64,000 bases of DNA from an uncultured Lachnospiraceae bacterium (GTDB lineage Bacteria; Bacillota; Clostridia; Lachnospirales; Lachnospiraceae): contig CANSPM010000016.1 of the NCBI GenBank assembly GCA_947648875.1, positions 1-64,000 of the forward strand. The letters are read 5' to 3'. The translations under genes were made by a program, and so were the position numbers. Under the pieces are notes generated by a model. That model worked only from the letters and a program-made list of their open reading frames with translations, was not told the origin of the DNA and did no database searches. Below, in pieces: positions 1-7,523 of the stretch. Each line of letters opens with the position of its first letter. Position 1 is the stretch's first letter.

Positions 1-27
1 AGCAAAAATGTATTTGTAAGTATAACA

Positions 28-59
28 GGCAGAGCATTTACAGGTGCTCTGCCTTTTTT
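28..59 (+). terminator. Intrinsic terminator of an upstream gene
   Basis: A 9-bp perfect stem (GGCAGAGCA at 28-36 pairing with TGCTCTGCC at 45-53) is followed by six T residues at 54-59. The gene it ends lies outside the window. The hairpin is also one of three related hairpins found at the left end of the window (others at 914-940 and 3479-3506). Confidence 0.75.
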
Positions 60-78
60 GACAGAATAATGCAGGGTT

Positions 79-112
79 ATTTTTCACACTTAGATATGTT
101 ATAAAGAGTCAT
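79..112 (+). repeat. Diverged direct repeat, copy A
   Basis: This segment matches 957-990 at about three quarters of positions, including ATTTTTC, CACTTA and TATG blocks in the same order and spacing. Weaker similarity continues downstream (CGGGA-AGCAAT-ATTT blocks near 153-170 and 1024-1040). Both copies follow a hairpin of the same family, so a hairpin-plus-tail unit seems to have been duplicated on either side of the small gene at 534-848. Confidence 0.45.
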
Positions 113-172
113 ATCACAAGTATGGGCAAAGTTTTGAGGAAGGGCAGGAAGTGCGGGAAAGCAATAATTTAG

Positions 173-418
173 GAGAGATATGCAAATTGGATAAAGGTTT
201 TTTTAGATAAGGTCATCCGATTTGTGGACCTGCCGGACGGAATCATCTTGCGTTGCAGGCGACTGCCAGCCGACAAGATTTTTGAAAACTAGCTGTACTT
301 TTTCGATGGAAAAGTATATCATAGGGATAGATATAAACTAAAATGGTGTATGAGGTTGAAATCCGTGTTTATTAGACAGATTGATTTTAACCCTGAAAGA
401 GCTACAAATATCAAGTGA
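173..418 (+). pseudogene. Possible decayed coding remnant
   Basis: One frame reads through this stretch with protein-like composition, interrupted only by an in-frame TAG at 290-292 and closed by TGA at 416-418. Readable pieces include VDLPDGIILRCRRL before the stop and LYFFDGKVYHRDRYKLKW after it. There is no start codon with a ribosome binding site. The family is not recognised. It could be the eroded end of a gene carried with the neighbouring accessory gene, or chance. Apart from the terminator and the repeat copy, nothing else is visible in 1-533. Confidence 0.2.
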
Positions 419-492
419 CATTATTCTGAAACAAATCTGTGAAAAATTTGCTTGACAGAAGAAACGGCATAAACGTACGCTAATTAGCGCTC

Positions 493-508
493 TTTCGGAA
501 AAGTGTTC
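493..508 (+). repeat. Left 16-bp inverted repeat flanking the ART-like gene
   Basis: The sequence TTTCGGAAAAGTGTTC is the exact reverse complement of 881-896. The two arms sit 25 bp before the start codon and 33 bp after the stop codon of the gene at 534-848, so the gene is almost exactly bracketed. The GGAAAAGTGTTCT core recurs inside the hairpin at 3479-3506. Confidence 0.7.
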
Positions 509-533
509 TCTTGGAAATTATGGAGGAAAAAGT

Positions 534-848
534 TTGAAAATAGTAATAAAAGAGGATGGTGTTTGGTACCATGGTTCTAATATGATTTTTTCAGAGTTAA
601 GAACAAACAGTACAATTACACAGTGGAAAGAACTTGCAGAGGCGTTTTCACACCAACCAAGTATTTTGGGGTACGATGATAATGGGGTAATTAACCATAA
701 TGGAGTGGAAAAAGGATATTTGTATATCATTGATGAACCTGTTGACATTCAGAATGATATATTTCAGCATCCGAGGACGACAATGGATGAAAATGCCGAG
801 TTTTTAACAAAACGTCCATTAAAGGTAAAAATGATTTCTGAATTATAA
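534..848 (+). CDS. Small ADP-ribosyltransferase-like protein (Arr-like)
   Basis: Encodes 104 residues from a TTG start at 534, chosen because GGAGGAAA (522-529) lies at correct spacing and no ATG fits. The N-terminus contains a YHGS motif after a short beta strand (VWYHGS), followed by a central GYLYIIDEP strand and a C-terminal RPLKVKMISEL segment. This order resembles the compact Arr/KptA branch of NAD+-dependent ADP-ribosyltransferases, where a YHGT-type histidine contacts NAD+. The target is unknown and activity is inferred only from motif order. The gene stands alone between perfect 16-bp inverted repeats and hairpin repeats, which suggests acquisition as a cassette. It could instead be a conserved hypothetical protein that keeps only part of the fold. 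Confidence 0.55.
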   Translation: MKIVIKEDGVWYHGSNMIFSELRTNSTITQWKELAEAFSHQPSILGYDDNGVINHNGVEKGYLYIIDEPVDIQNDIFQHPRTTMDENAEFLTKRPLKVKMISEL

Positions 849-880
849 GTTACTGATTTTAAGGCTGTCAAAATGGCAGG

Positions 881-896
881 GAACACTTTTCCGAAA
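881..896 (+). repeat. Right 16-bp inverted repeat flanking the ART-like gene
   Basis: GAACACTTTTCCGAAA, the exact reverse complement of 493-508. No T tract follows closely, and the arms are 372 bp apart, so this is not a terminator hairpin. Confidence 0.7.
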
Positions 897-913
897 AGGG
901 AGTTAAATATTTC

Positions 914-940
914 AGACAGAGCATTTTGTGTGTTCTGTCT
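914..940 (+). repeat. Hairpin repeat, second copy
   Basis: AGACAGAGCAT and GTGTTCTGTCT form a stem with one G-T pair, extended on both sides by TTC/GAA (911-943). It is related to 27-54 and 3479-3506, and lacks a T tract. Confidence 0.55.
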
Positions 941-956
941 GAAATCATATTACGAG

Positions 957-990
957 ATTTTTCGCACTTAGGTATGATATGGAGAACCGC
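957..990 (+). repeat. Diverged direct repeat, copy B
   Basis: Second copy of the element at 79-112, again positioned a few tens of bases after a hairpin of the same family. Together the two copies enclose the ART-like gene. Confidence 0.45.
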
Positions 991-1158
991 ATTTTAAGAA
1001 AAGGCGAAAAAGAGGGGGAACATTCGGGAGCAATTATTTGCAAGGCATGGGGAGACTGATTGGAACATAGCGAAAAGAGTTGGGGGCCAACCGTCTGATC
1101 AGAGCATTCACAACAGCTGAGATTTGAGTAAAAATTTGGAAAGCGGGTTTTTTGCTTA

Positions 1159-1187
1159 TTGTAATTTGCGGTAACCCTGTATATAAT
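1159..1187 (+). promoter_or_regulatory. pgi promoter
   Basis: The -35 box is TTGTAA (1159-1164), the spacer is 17 bp and the -10 box is a perfect TATAAT (1182-1187). The -35 context TGCTTATTGTAATTTGC (1153-1169) and the -10 context TATAATAGAA are repeated exactly in front of rtcB. Confidence 0.8.
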
Positions 1188-1347
1188 AGAATAGATAAGA
1201 ATATACGAAGCTGTAGAGAAGCTGCTGCGGTTATCAGACTATGTCGGAGGAGCCGTTTATTGATAAAGGGCAACGATAAAATGCGTTAAGCCCATTTCTT
1301 GCGAGCAGTAAGAATTTATTATAAATATATAGGAGGGACGATCAACT

Positions 1348-2928
1348 ATGATTAACTGGAAAAATCTGGATACCGTCTCCGCGTATCAGGAACTGTCTAA
1401 GGCGGTGCCTGTAAATCTTGCGGAGGAGATGACGGGAGAAAAAGGCGCGGACCGTGTAAAGAAATACAGCGTTCCCATGGCGGCAGGACTTGTCTTCAAT
1501 TACGCCGCAAAGCAGGTGGATGACAAGATTTTGGATGCTCTTGTGAAATTGGCACAGGAGACACAGCTTGCGGAAAAATTTGAAGCCCTGTATAACGGTG
1601 AAGTGATCAACACCGGAGAGAACCGCAGGGTGCTCCATCACATGACTCGCGGACAGCTGGGCGAGGCTGTGGTGGCCGATGGCGTGGATAAGCGCGGCTT
1701 TTACGTGGAACAGCAGAAGAAGATAGCCGAACTGGCCAATAAGGTGCACAACGGCGAGATTACCAATGCGGCAGGCGAAAAGTTTACCACCGTTGTACAG
1801 ATTGGAATCGGCGGCAGTGACCTGGGCCCCCGGGCAATGTATCTGGCGCTGGAGAACTGGGCCAGAGTGAATGACACATTCAAGATGGAAGCCAGATTCA
1901 TCAGCAATGTAGATCCCGATGATGCAGCTGCTGTTTTAAACAGCGTTGATGTGGAACACTCCCTTTTTATACTGGTATCCAAATCCGGCACCACACTGGA
2001 GACATTGACCAATGAGTCATTTGTGAAGGACGCTTTGAAGAATGCGGGACTGGATGCATCCAGACATATGATTGCCGTTACCAGTGAGACTTCTCCGCTG
2101 GCAAAGAGCGATGACTATCTGGCAGCTTTCTTTATGGATGATTATATTGGCGGTCGTTTCTCGTCTACCTCCGGTGTGGGCGGCGCGGTATTGTCTCTGG
2201 CTTTCGGCCCGGAGGTATTCGCGCAGTTTCTGGACGGCGCGGCTAAGGAGGACGAGCTTGCGCAAAACAGAGATGTACTGGCCAACCCTGCCATGCTGGA
2301 TGCTTTGATCGGAGTGTATGAGCGCAATGTTCTGGGGTATCAGAATACGGCAGTACTGCCTTATTCCCAGGCACTCAGTCGTTTCCCCGCGCATTTGCAG
2401 CAGATGGATATGGAATCCAACGGAAAGTCGGTGAACCGTTTCGGTGAACCTGTTTCCTATTCCACAGGCCCTGTTATTTTCGGAGAACCGGGTACCAACG
2501 GGCAGCATTCCTTCTATCAGCTGTTACATCAGGGCACGGACATTGTTCCTCTACAGTTTGTAGGCTTTAAGAATAATCAGATGGGCAGGGATGTTGTGAT
2601 TCAGGACAGCACAAGCCAGCAGAAGTTATGCGCTAATGTGGCGGCGCAGATTGTGGCATTCGCGTGCGGCAAAGCCGATGAGAACCGCAATAAGAATTTT
2701 GAGGGCGGAAGACCTTCCAGCATCATTATCGGCGAGCAGCTGACTCCCCAGGCGCTGGGCGCGCTCCTGTCTCATTTTGAGAATAAGGTAATGTACCAGG
2801 GTTTTGTATGGAATGTCAACAGTTTTGACCAGGAGGGCGTACAGCTGGGAAAGGTCCTGGCCAAGAAAGTACTTGCCCATGACACGGAAGGCGCTCTGAA
2901 AGCATACAGTGATCTGCTGAATATTTAG
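1348..2928 (+). CDS. pgi: Glucose-6-phosphate isomerase
   Basis: Interconverts glucose-6-phosphate and fructose-6-phosphate in cytoplasmic glycolysis and gluconeogenesis. The 526-residue protein has the normal length of the long bacterial form. Family motifs are visible in order: IGIGGSDLGPR near residue 150, the phosphate-binding SKSGTTLET near 210, GxNGQHSFYQ near 385 and the C-terminal helix with QLGKVLAKK near 495. The ATG follows AGGAGGG at 1331-1337. The gene is monocistronic: its own promoter lies at 1159-1187 and a terminator hairpin starts 36 bp after the stop. Nothing unusual is seen in the coding sequence. Confidence 0.97.
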   Translation: MINWKNLDTVSAYQELSKAVPVNLAEEMTGEKGADRVKKYSVPMAAGLVFNYAAKQVDDKILDALVKLAQETQLAEKFEALYNGEVINTGENRRVLHHMTRGQLGEAVVADGVDKRGFYVEQQKKIAELANKVHNGEITNAAGEKFTTVVQIGIGGSDLGPRAMYLALENWARVNDTFKMEARFISNVDPDDAAAVLNSVDVEHSLFILVSKSGTTLETLTNESFVKDALKNAGLDASRHMIAVTSETSPLAKSDDYLAAFFMDDYIGGRFSSTSGVGGAVLSLAFGPEVFAQFLDGAAKEDELAQNRDVLANPAMLDALIGVYERNVLGYQNTAVLPYSQALSRFPAHLQQMDMESNGKSVNRFGEPVSYSTGPVIFGEPGTNGQHSFYQLLHQGTDIVPLQFVGFKNNQMGRDVVIQDSTSQQKLCANVAAQIVAFACGKADENRNKNFEGGRPSSIIIGEQLTPQALGALLSHFENKVMYQGFVWNVNSFDQEGVQLGKVLAKKVLAHDTEGALKAYSDLLNI

Positions 2929-2964
2929 TACCGGTAGAATTTGTTTTAAATGTCTGGGCATGGG

Positions 2965-3012
2965 AACTGCCGTATGAACGGATGGAGATTCGTTTATACG
3001 GCAGTTTTGTTT
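2965..3012 (+). terminator. pgi terminator
   Basis: AACTGCCGTAT (2965-2975) pairs with ATACGGCAGTT (2996-3006), extended inward by AACG/CGTT, and is followed by TTGTTT. Confidence 0.75.
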
Positions 3013-3314
3013 CTGGATAAAAGTTTCGGAAGTCCGTGGCCGGAAAAGGGACCGTGCCTCGCTTTTCATTTTCATCCGGGTGAACAGCCCGGCGTGTACA
3101 CCGTCACTTTGAGCGGCGTCAAAGAGGCCTTTGGGCCTTTGGCCTGTGCAGAAAGATGGGATTTGTGGAGTGTTTTGAGAATACTAAAATGCAGTATGAC
3201 TGCTGAACGGATTTGGTAAGGCCTGATGGATCTGACATGGGAGAATCGTGAGGAATGACCATTTGAAAACAGTGACAAAAGGACAGAAATAGCAGGAGCC
3301 AGGGGTTCTGCTTA

Positions 3315-3343
3315 TTGTAATTTGCCAGAGAAATGTGTATAAT
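3315..3343 (+). promoter_or_regulatory. rtcB promoter
   Basis: TTGTAA (3315-3320), a 17-bp spacer and TATAAT (3338-3343). The 17 bases around the -35 box and the 10 bases TATAATAGAA are identical to the pgi promoter. Confidence 0.75.
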
Positions 3344-3478
3344 AGAAGCAGGTAGACTGTGAAGCGGGAGGAAGAGCTCTGAGGCGCGGCCCCACAGTGA
3401 TTTCGTTGCGTGTATTCCACATATTAAAATGATGTTGTTGAGATTTTAAAGGGAGTTGACGATGGAAGGGGAATGGAG

Positions 3479-3506
3479 AGACAGAGCATGGAAAAGTGTT
3501 CTGTCT
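3479..3506 (+). repeat. Hairpin repeat, third copy
   Basis: AGACAGAGCAT (3479-3489) and GTGTTCTGTCT (3496-3506) form a stem in the rtcB leader, about 60 nt before the start codon. The inner bases GGAAAAGTGTTCT also match the inverted repeats around the ART-like gene. Confidence 0.5.
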
Positions 3507-3568
3507 TACTTGTATAGTAAGATAACTGCGCAGCCGGGCCTGGCCCATGCCGTGGGGGAAGGGGATAT

Positions 3569-5068
3569 ATGGTACATAAAATTGCGTACAAAGACCGAAA
3601 TAATGAGATTACCTGTTATCTGCCAGATGGATCTGCGCCGGATAAAAATGCGGAGGCGGAGCTGCACCAGATGACGGCGCTGGAACAAACGCTGGAGAGG
3701 CTGACAGCTGTGCCGGGTTTTTTCCAGGGATCGGTGCCGCGAATCGAAAAAATCATATTGACCCCGGACTTTCACAAAGGAGCGGGTATTCCGATTGGAA
3801 CCGTGATGCTGACAAAGGGGTTCGCGGTTCCCCAGGCCATGGGAAACGATATCAACTGCGGTATGCGGTTTTACACTACGGATCTGTCGGAAGAAAAGAT
3901 TCGGGAAAAACTTCCTGAACTCACGAAGAAGATCCGCCATACCTTCTTTGAGGGCGGCAGGCAGATTCCCATGACGGGAAAACAGCGGCGGGCCCTCCTG
4001 CTCTATGGGCTGGAGGGACTGCTGGAGACATACGGTGACAGTCGGAAAAGCGGTCTGTGGCGGTATTTTAATCCTGGGACTCAGGAGAAATGGCTGGACC
4101 GCACGGTGTTTCGGGGGAGCCTGAAAGTGGACTTTGCCGAGGGATTGGAGGACTTTATCGGCAGTTATGACCAGCTTTCTTATGACGACCAGATCGGGAC
4201 CATAGGCGGTGGCAATCATTTTCTGGAGGTGCAGCGGGTTGCCGAAATCTATGACGGTCAGACCGCCAATGCCTGGCATATCAGGAAGGGTTCTGTGGCG
4301 GTGATGCTCCATACGGGTTCGCTGACCATCGGCCATCACAGCGGTCTGCTGAACCGCAAGATCTGCCAGGGGATCTATCCGGAAGGGTTGACGCATCCGG
4401 AGAATAAGATATATCCGATACCGGAGAAGGGGGCTGTGCCGGAGGTATGGGACCGTTTCTGGTCGGCTTCCGGAAATGCCGCCAATTTTGGTTTTGCCAA
4501 TCGTCTTTTTCTGGGTTTCATGATACAGGATGTCTTTACCGATGTGCTGGGCGAGTGTGCCATGGATCTGTTATATGATGCTCCCCACAATTATATCTGG
4601 AAAAAACGGATTGCGGGGGAGAATTATTATCTCCACCGAAAGGGAGCCTGCTGCGCAGGGGGCTGCGCGGAGATGGAGGGCACGGAGTTTGCCTGGTATG
4701 GCGAACCGGTGATGATTCCCGGTTCCATGGGCAGCTCCAGCTATCTGCTTCGGGGGCTGGGCAATTCGGACTGTCTCTGGAGCGCCAGCCATGGGGCCGG
4801 GCGAAAAAAGTCCCGGGGGGACGCGATCAAGGGGAATGATGAGGCGTTTCGGGAATTTATGGAAAATTTCCACATTATTACCCCGATAGATCCGGAGCGA
4901 CCAGATCTAAAGGGCAGGACCGATATTCTAAAAAAATGGGAGGAGGCGGTCCGGGCGGAAGCCCCCTATGCCTATAAGGATATTGACGAGGTGATTGCCG
5001 TACATGCGGCGAACGGCATGGCGGCTCCGGTGGCCAGGATGGAACCTGTTTTTACGGTGAAAAGCTGA
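3569..5068 (+). CDS. rtcB: RtcB-type RNA ligase
   Basis: RtcB joins RNA ends carrying 2',3'-cyclic phosphate or 3'-phosphate to 5'-hydroxyl ends, using GTP and Mn2+. The 499-residue protein shows the family landmarks in order: DFHKGAGIPIGTVM then GNDINCGMR (metal-binding Asp and Cys, near residues 70-98), GTIGGGNHFLEVQ, HTGSLTIGHH, NAANFGFANR, a DAPHNYIW segment, HRKGA, PVMIPGSMGSSSYLL and finally SASHGAGRKKSR, whose His is the site of GMP attachment. The ATG at 3569 follows a GGGGAAGGGG stretch. It heads an apparent operon with the genes at 5080 and 5516 (gaps of 11 and 19 bp). Its motifs look complete, so it is probably active. Association with KptA 4.4 kb downstream suggests RNA repair. 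Confidence 0.95.
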   Translation: MVHKIAYKDRNNEITCYLPDGSAPDKNAEAELHQMTALEQTLERLTAVPGFFQGSVPRIEKIILTPDFHKGAGIPIGTVMLTKGFAVPQAMGNDINCGMRFYTTDLSEEKIREKLPELTKKIRHTFFEGGRQIPMTGKQRRALLLYGLEGLLETYGDSRKSGLWRYFNPGTQEKWLDRTVFRGSLKVDFAEGLEDFIGSYDQLSYDDQIGTIGGGNHFLEVQRVAEIYDGQTANAWHIRKGSVAVMLHTGSLTIGHHSGLLNRKICQGIYPEGLTHPENKIYPIPEKGAVPEVWDRFWSASGNAANFGFANRLFLGFMIQDVFTDVLGECAMDLLYDAPHNYIWKKRIAGENYYLHRKGACCAGGCAEMEGTEFAWYGEPVMIPGSMGSSSYLLRGLGNSDCLWSASHGAGRKKSRGDAIKGNDEAFREFMENFHIITPIDPERPDLKGRTDILKKWEEAVRAEAPYAYKDIDEVIAVHAANGMAAPVARMEPVFTVKS

Positions 5069-5079
5069 AGGAGGGCATT

Positions 5080-5496
5080 ATGGGGAAGGATACTCGTCTT
5101 ATCAATATCTATCTTAAAATACACAACAAGAGAACGCTGACAATGGATGACCTGGGGTATCTTGCGGAGTATGACCCGGAATGTTTTGAGAAGACCTGCA
5201 AAAATGTCATATACAACATTCCTGAGATAAAGACCATTATGGAACCGGAAATCCCGAAGGTATCAGGGGAGGAAACGGTGCCGGAAACATATGAATGGCA
5301 GAGCATAGAGAAGATTCTGGAGAATTTAAAAAAACTGGAAATCAGGGAGATTCCTGTGGCGAATATTGATACCGACGAGGTAAAGAGTCTGCTGGGCAAT
5401 CTGTATATGGAACTTCTGTTTCCACATAATGACCAATATACTTTTGTAAATATGGTGGAGAACAGCAATGCATCGCTGTTTGATCATAAAATATAA
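5080..5496 (+). CDS. Hypothetical protein in the rtcB operon
   Basis: Encodes 138 residues that I do not assign to a family. It starts 11 bp after rtcB with GAAGGAGGGC at good spacing, so it is very likely cotranscribed and may work with the ligase. The protein is predicted soluble, with no signal peptide or membrane segment. The N-terminal 50 residues look helical (LINIYLKIHNKRTLTMDDLGYLAEYD split by a turn), the middle is acidic and proline-containing, and the C-terminal half is helical again. No catalytic motif is visible. It could be a small adaptor or regulator of RtcB, but this rests on position alone. Confidence 0.75.
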   Translation: MGKDTRLINIYLKIHNKRTLTMDDLGYLAEYDPECFEKTCKNVIYNIPEIKTIMEPEIPKVSGEETVPETYEWQSIEKILENLKKLEIREIPVANIDTDEVKSLLGNLYMELLFPHNDQYTFVNMVENSNASLFDHKI

Positions 5497-5515
5497 CAGG
5501 ATGAGGGAGTGCTGT

Positions 5516-6613
5516 ATGTTTGAAAAAACGCAGAAAATGACAGAGTCGGTTATTCTGGCGGAGAGTTATTCTCCATGCTGCCCTGTGCAGGCGTTTGTGG
5601 AAGAGAGTGACACCTGCTGCTATTTCTATCTCTGGTTTGGCGCGGGAGGGGACAATGGGTACATGAGAAGCTGCTGGATCTGTAATGTGGGAAAGGCGCC
5701 GGAGAAGCTGGATGTGGACGCCATGAAAGACGGCGAGGCGCCGGCCATGCCCGGAGAATATGTGAAGCATGATGCAGGCGGAATCCGGCTGAACCGGGAT
5801 AAGCTGTCCATTGTCTGGTTTGAAGAAGGGGACGCGGCGGCGCTTTTGGAGGGAGATACGCTGCTCTGCGTAATTCCCGGATGGAGTGGTTATCAGGGGT
5901 TCCAGGGGTATTCCAGATATGCCCGGGGTGAGGCTCCCTATGCATGGGAACTGGCCCCGGCGGAAGAGGTGCTGGGTGGGAGAGTGTGCAAAAGCCGGGA
6001 GTTCTGGAATCATTTTGAGGGAGCGTATTGGGAGGAAGTGCGGCAGCTGCACGAGGAGGCTCTGGAGAGCTTTTTTGGAGAGCCGGAGAGATACTTGGGA
6101 ATAGACGGCAAAAAATTTCCTCCTAAAGTGCTGGTGACAGGTGTCAGAGAAGGGGTGTGTTACGGGATTACCGCAGGGGTGAGCCTGCTGCCCATGCCTC
6201 AGGTAGAGCAGTATTTCCAGGGGAAGGCATCGGATTATCGGAGGATTGAGCTGGGTTTTGCGGCTGCTGAGGAACAAAGAGATATATGCAGGAAAATGTA
6301 TTCTTATATGGCGGCTCAATCCCGTCTTCCCTGGCAGGAGATCAGTTTTCTGGGACACGGGCATACCGTTCCCTGCGACACGGTAGAGGGATTCAGCGCC
6401 GTGTGGCTGTTAAATTCCCGGTTTCTGCCCCAGATCGCGGCACCTGTCTATCCTGACTACATGGGAGATAAGATCAATTTGCTCTGGATCGTCCCGTTGA
6501 AAGAGGAGGAACTGGAATGGCTTAAGGAGATGGGAACGGAAGAGGCGTTAAAGCGGTTGGGGAGCCGTATGGATAAACTGACTGTGTTTGATGGAACGGG
6601 AAAATTATTTTAA
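5516..6613 (+). CDS. SUFU (suppressor of fused) domain protein
   Basis: The C-terminal half (from about residue 170) carries features of the bacterial SUFU family: a GITAGVSLLPMP strand-turn, an ISFLGHGHTVPC segment, and a closing LLWIVPLKEEELEW motif followed by a helix. Bacterial SUFU proteins are often immunity-type partners in polymorphic toxin systems. The N-terminal 150 residues are rich in Trp, Gly and Cys and are not recognised. The ATG at 5516 was preferred because GAGGGAG precedes it by 6 bases; in-frame starts at 5501 and 5468 would overlap or abut the upstream gene. It is the third gene of the rtcB operon. No adjacent toxin gene is seen, so if it is an immunity protein it is orphaned. 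Confidence 0.75.
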   Translation: MFEKTQKMTESVILAESYSPCCPVQAFVEESDTCCYFYLWFGAGGDNGYMRSCWICNVGKAPEKLDVDAMKDGEAPAMPGEYVKHDAGGIRLNRDKLSIVWFEEGDAAALLEGDTLLCVIPGWSGYQGFQGYSRYARGEAPYAWELAPAEEVLGGRVCKSREFWNHFEGAYWEEVRQLHEEALESFFGEPERYLGIDGKKFPPKVLVTGVREGVCYGITAGVSLLPMPQVEQYFQGKASDYRRIELGFAAAEEQRDICRKMYSYMAAQSRLPWQEISFLGHGHTVPCDTVEGFSAVWLLNSRFLPQIAAPVYPDYMGDKINLLWIVPLKEEELEWLKEMGTEEALKRLGSRMDKLTVFDGTGKLF

Positions 6614-6892
6614 TATTTCATGGGCCTGCGTATGCTTCATTTTACATCCGTTGGCACAATGAACGGAGTCCTTGTGATTTGAAGGCCCTCGGGTGGAAAA
6701 GCGGGGTAAAGATTCCAGACAGTAGACGATTGCAAAACGCTCTTTCTGGAAACAGAGGATGAGCAGTATACACAAAATAAGGGCGACTTGCCATCGCATT
6801 GGAGCCTGTTTTTGTATATATTGACCAGCCTCGCCACTTGCGGACAGGGTTTCGCAATGGTCTATTCCAAACAAATAAGGGAGGTTAATATT

Positions 6893-7282
6893 ATGTACGA
6901 GTTTAAAGACGAGTTTCTGACAGGGATCGAGTTGATTGACAGGGAGCACAGGAGGCTCTTTGAGATCGCCAGTGAACTTTATGAGCTAAAGCACGAGGAG
7001 TTTATACCCGATAAATATGACAATATCCGGCACATTCTGGAGCAGCTGCGGGATTACACATTGACGCATTTTGAGCATGAAGAGGAATATATGAAATCCA
7101 TCGGGTATAAGAAGATGTTTACCCAGCTGACCCAGCACAATGCTCTGCGGGAAACCATTAGCAACTGGGATCTGGAGGCCATCGACGAGAACCAGGATGA
7201 GGCGATTGAGGAAATGCTGCGTCTGATCACGGACTGGCTGGTAAACCATATTCTCAATGAGGATAAGCTGATCAGGGAGTAG
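6893..7282 (+). CDS. Bacteriohemerythrin
   Basis: A single-domain hemerythrin of 129 residues, expected to bind a di-iron centre and O2 in the cytoplasm of an anaerobe, for sensing or scavenging. Visible ligands are His19 (IDREHRRLF), His59 and Glu63 (THFEHEEEY), His82 (TQHNALRE) and the C-terminal NHILNED pair (His plus Asp). The first His of the usual HxxxH pair before His82 is Gln here, which may alter the site. The ATG at 6893 follows AAGGGAGG; longer in-frame starts lack a ribosome site. It sits 279 bp after the SUFU gene, so it is probably a separate unit. Confidence 0.9.
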   Translation: MYEFKDEFLTGIELIDREHRRLFEIASELYELKHEEFIPDKYDNIRHILEQLRDYTLTHFEHEEEYMKSIGYKKMFTQLTQHNALRETISNWDLEAIDENQDEAIEEMLRLITDWLVNHILNEDKLIRE

Positions 7283-7523
7283 GGAATGTGGAAAAAAGGA
7301 GCGCTTTCCGAAAAACAATTAAATGTAGTGGGATTATCAAAAAGCACGCGATTATTTTAATCGGTATACTGGCCAGCAAGAAATCTACCTACTACCACTG
7401 CAAGATGGAATTGAAGATCGGGCAGGAGCACAGGGAGTGGGGGGCCCTGCTACAGGAGCCATCAAGGGCGGATAGAATAGGGGATAAAGGATAGACGAAG
7501 TATATTGAGGGAGGGACATGTAT

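Larger units (their letters stand above)
849..1347. other. Intergenic region with repeats and the pgi promoter
   Basis: No gene is seen. The stretch holds the right inverted repeat (881-896), a hairpin of the window-end family (914-940), copy B of the diverged direct repeat (957-990) and the pgi promoter (1159-1187), then a leader of about 150 nt without a recognisable riboswitch. Confidence 0.6.
2929..3568. other. Long intergenic region before rtcB
   Basis: It contains the pgi terminator, about 300 bp with no supported gene, the rtcB promoter (3315-3343), a leader of about 220 nt and a third hairpin of the window-end family (3479-3506). A short frame beginning at 3456 overlaps rtcB and lacks coding signs. 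Confidence 0.6.

Noticed and set aside
3456..3674. 72-codon plus-strand frame before rtcB
   Set aside because: It overlaps rtcB out of frame, has Arg-rich content typical of a shadow frame, and no convincing ribosome site.
7288..7494. 68-codon frame after the hemerythrin gene
   Set aside because: GTG start with poor site and no protein-like features; probably non-coding.
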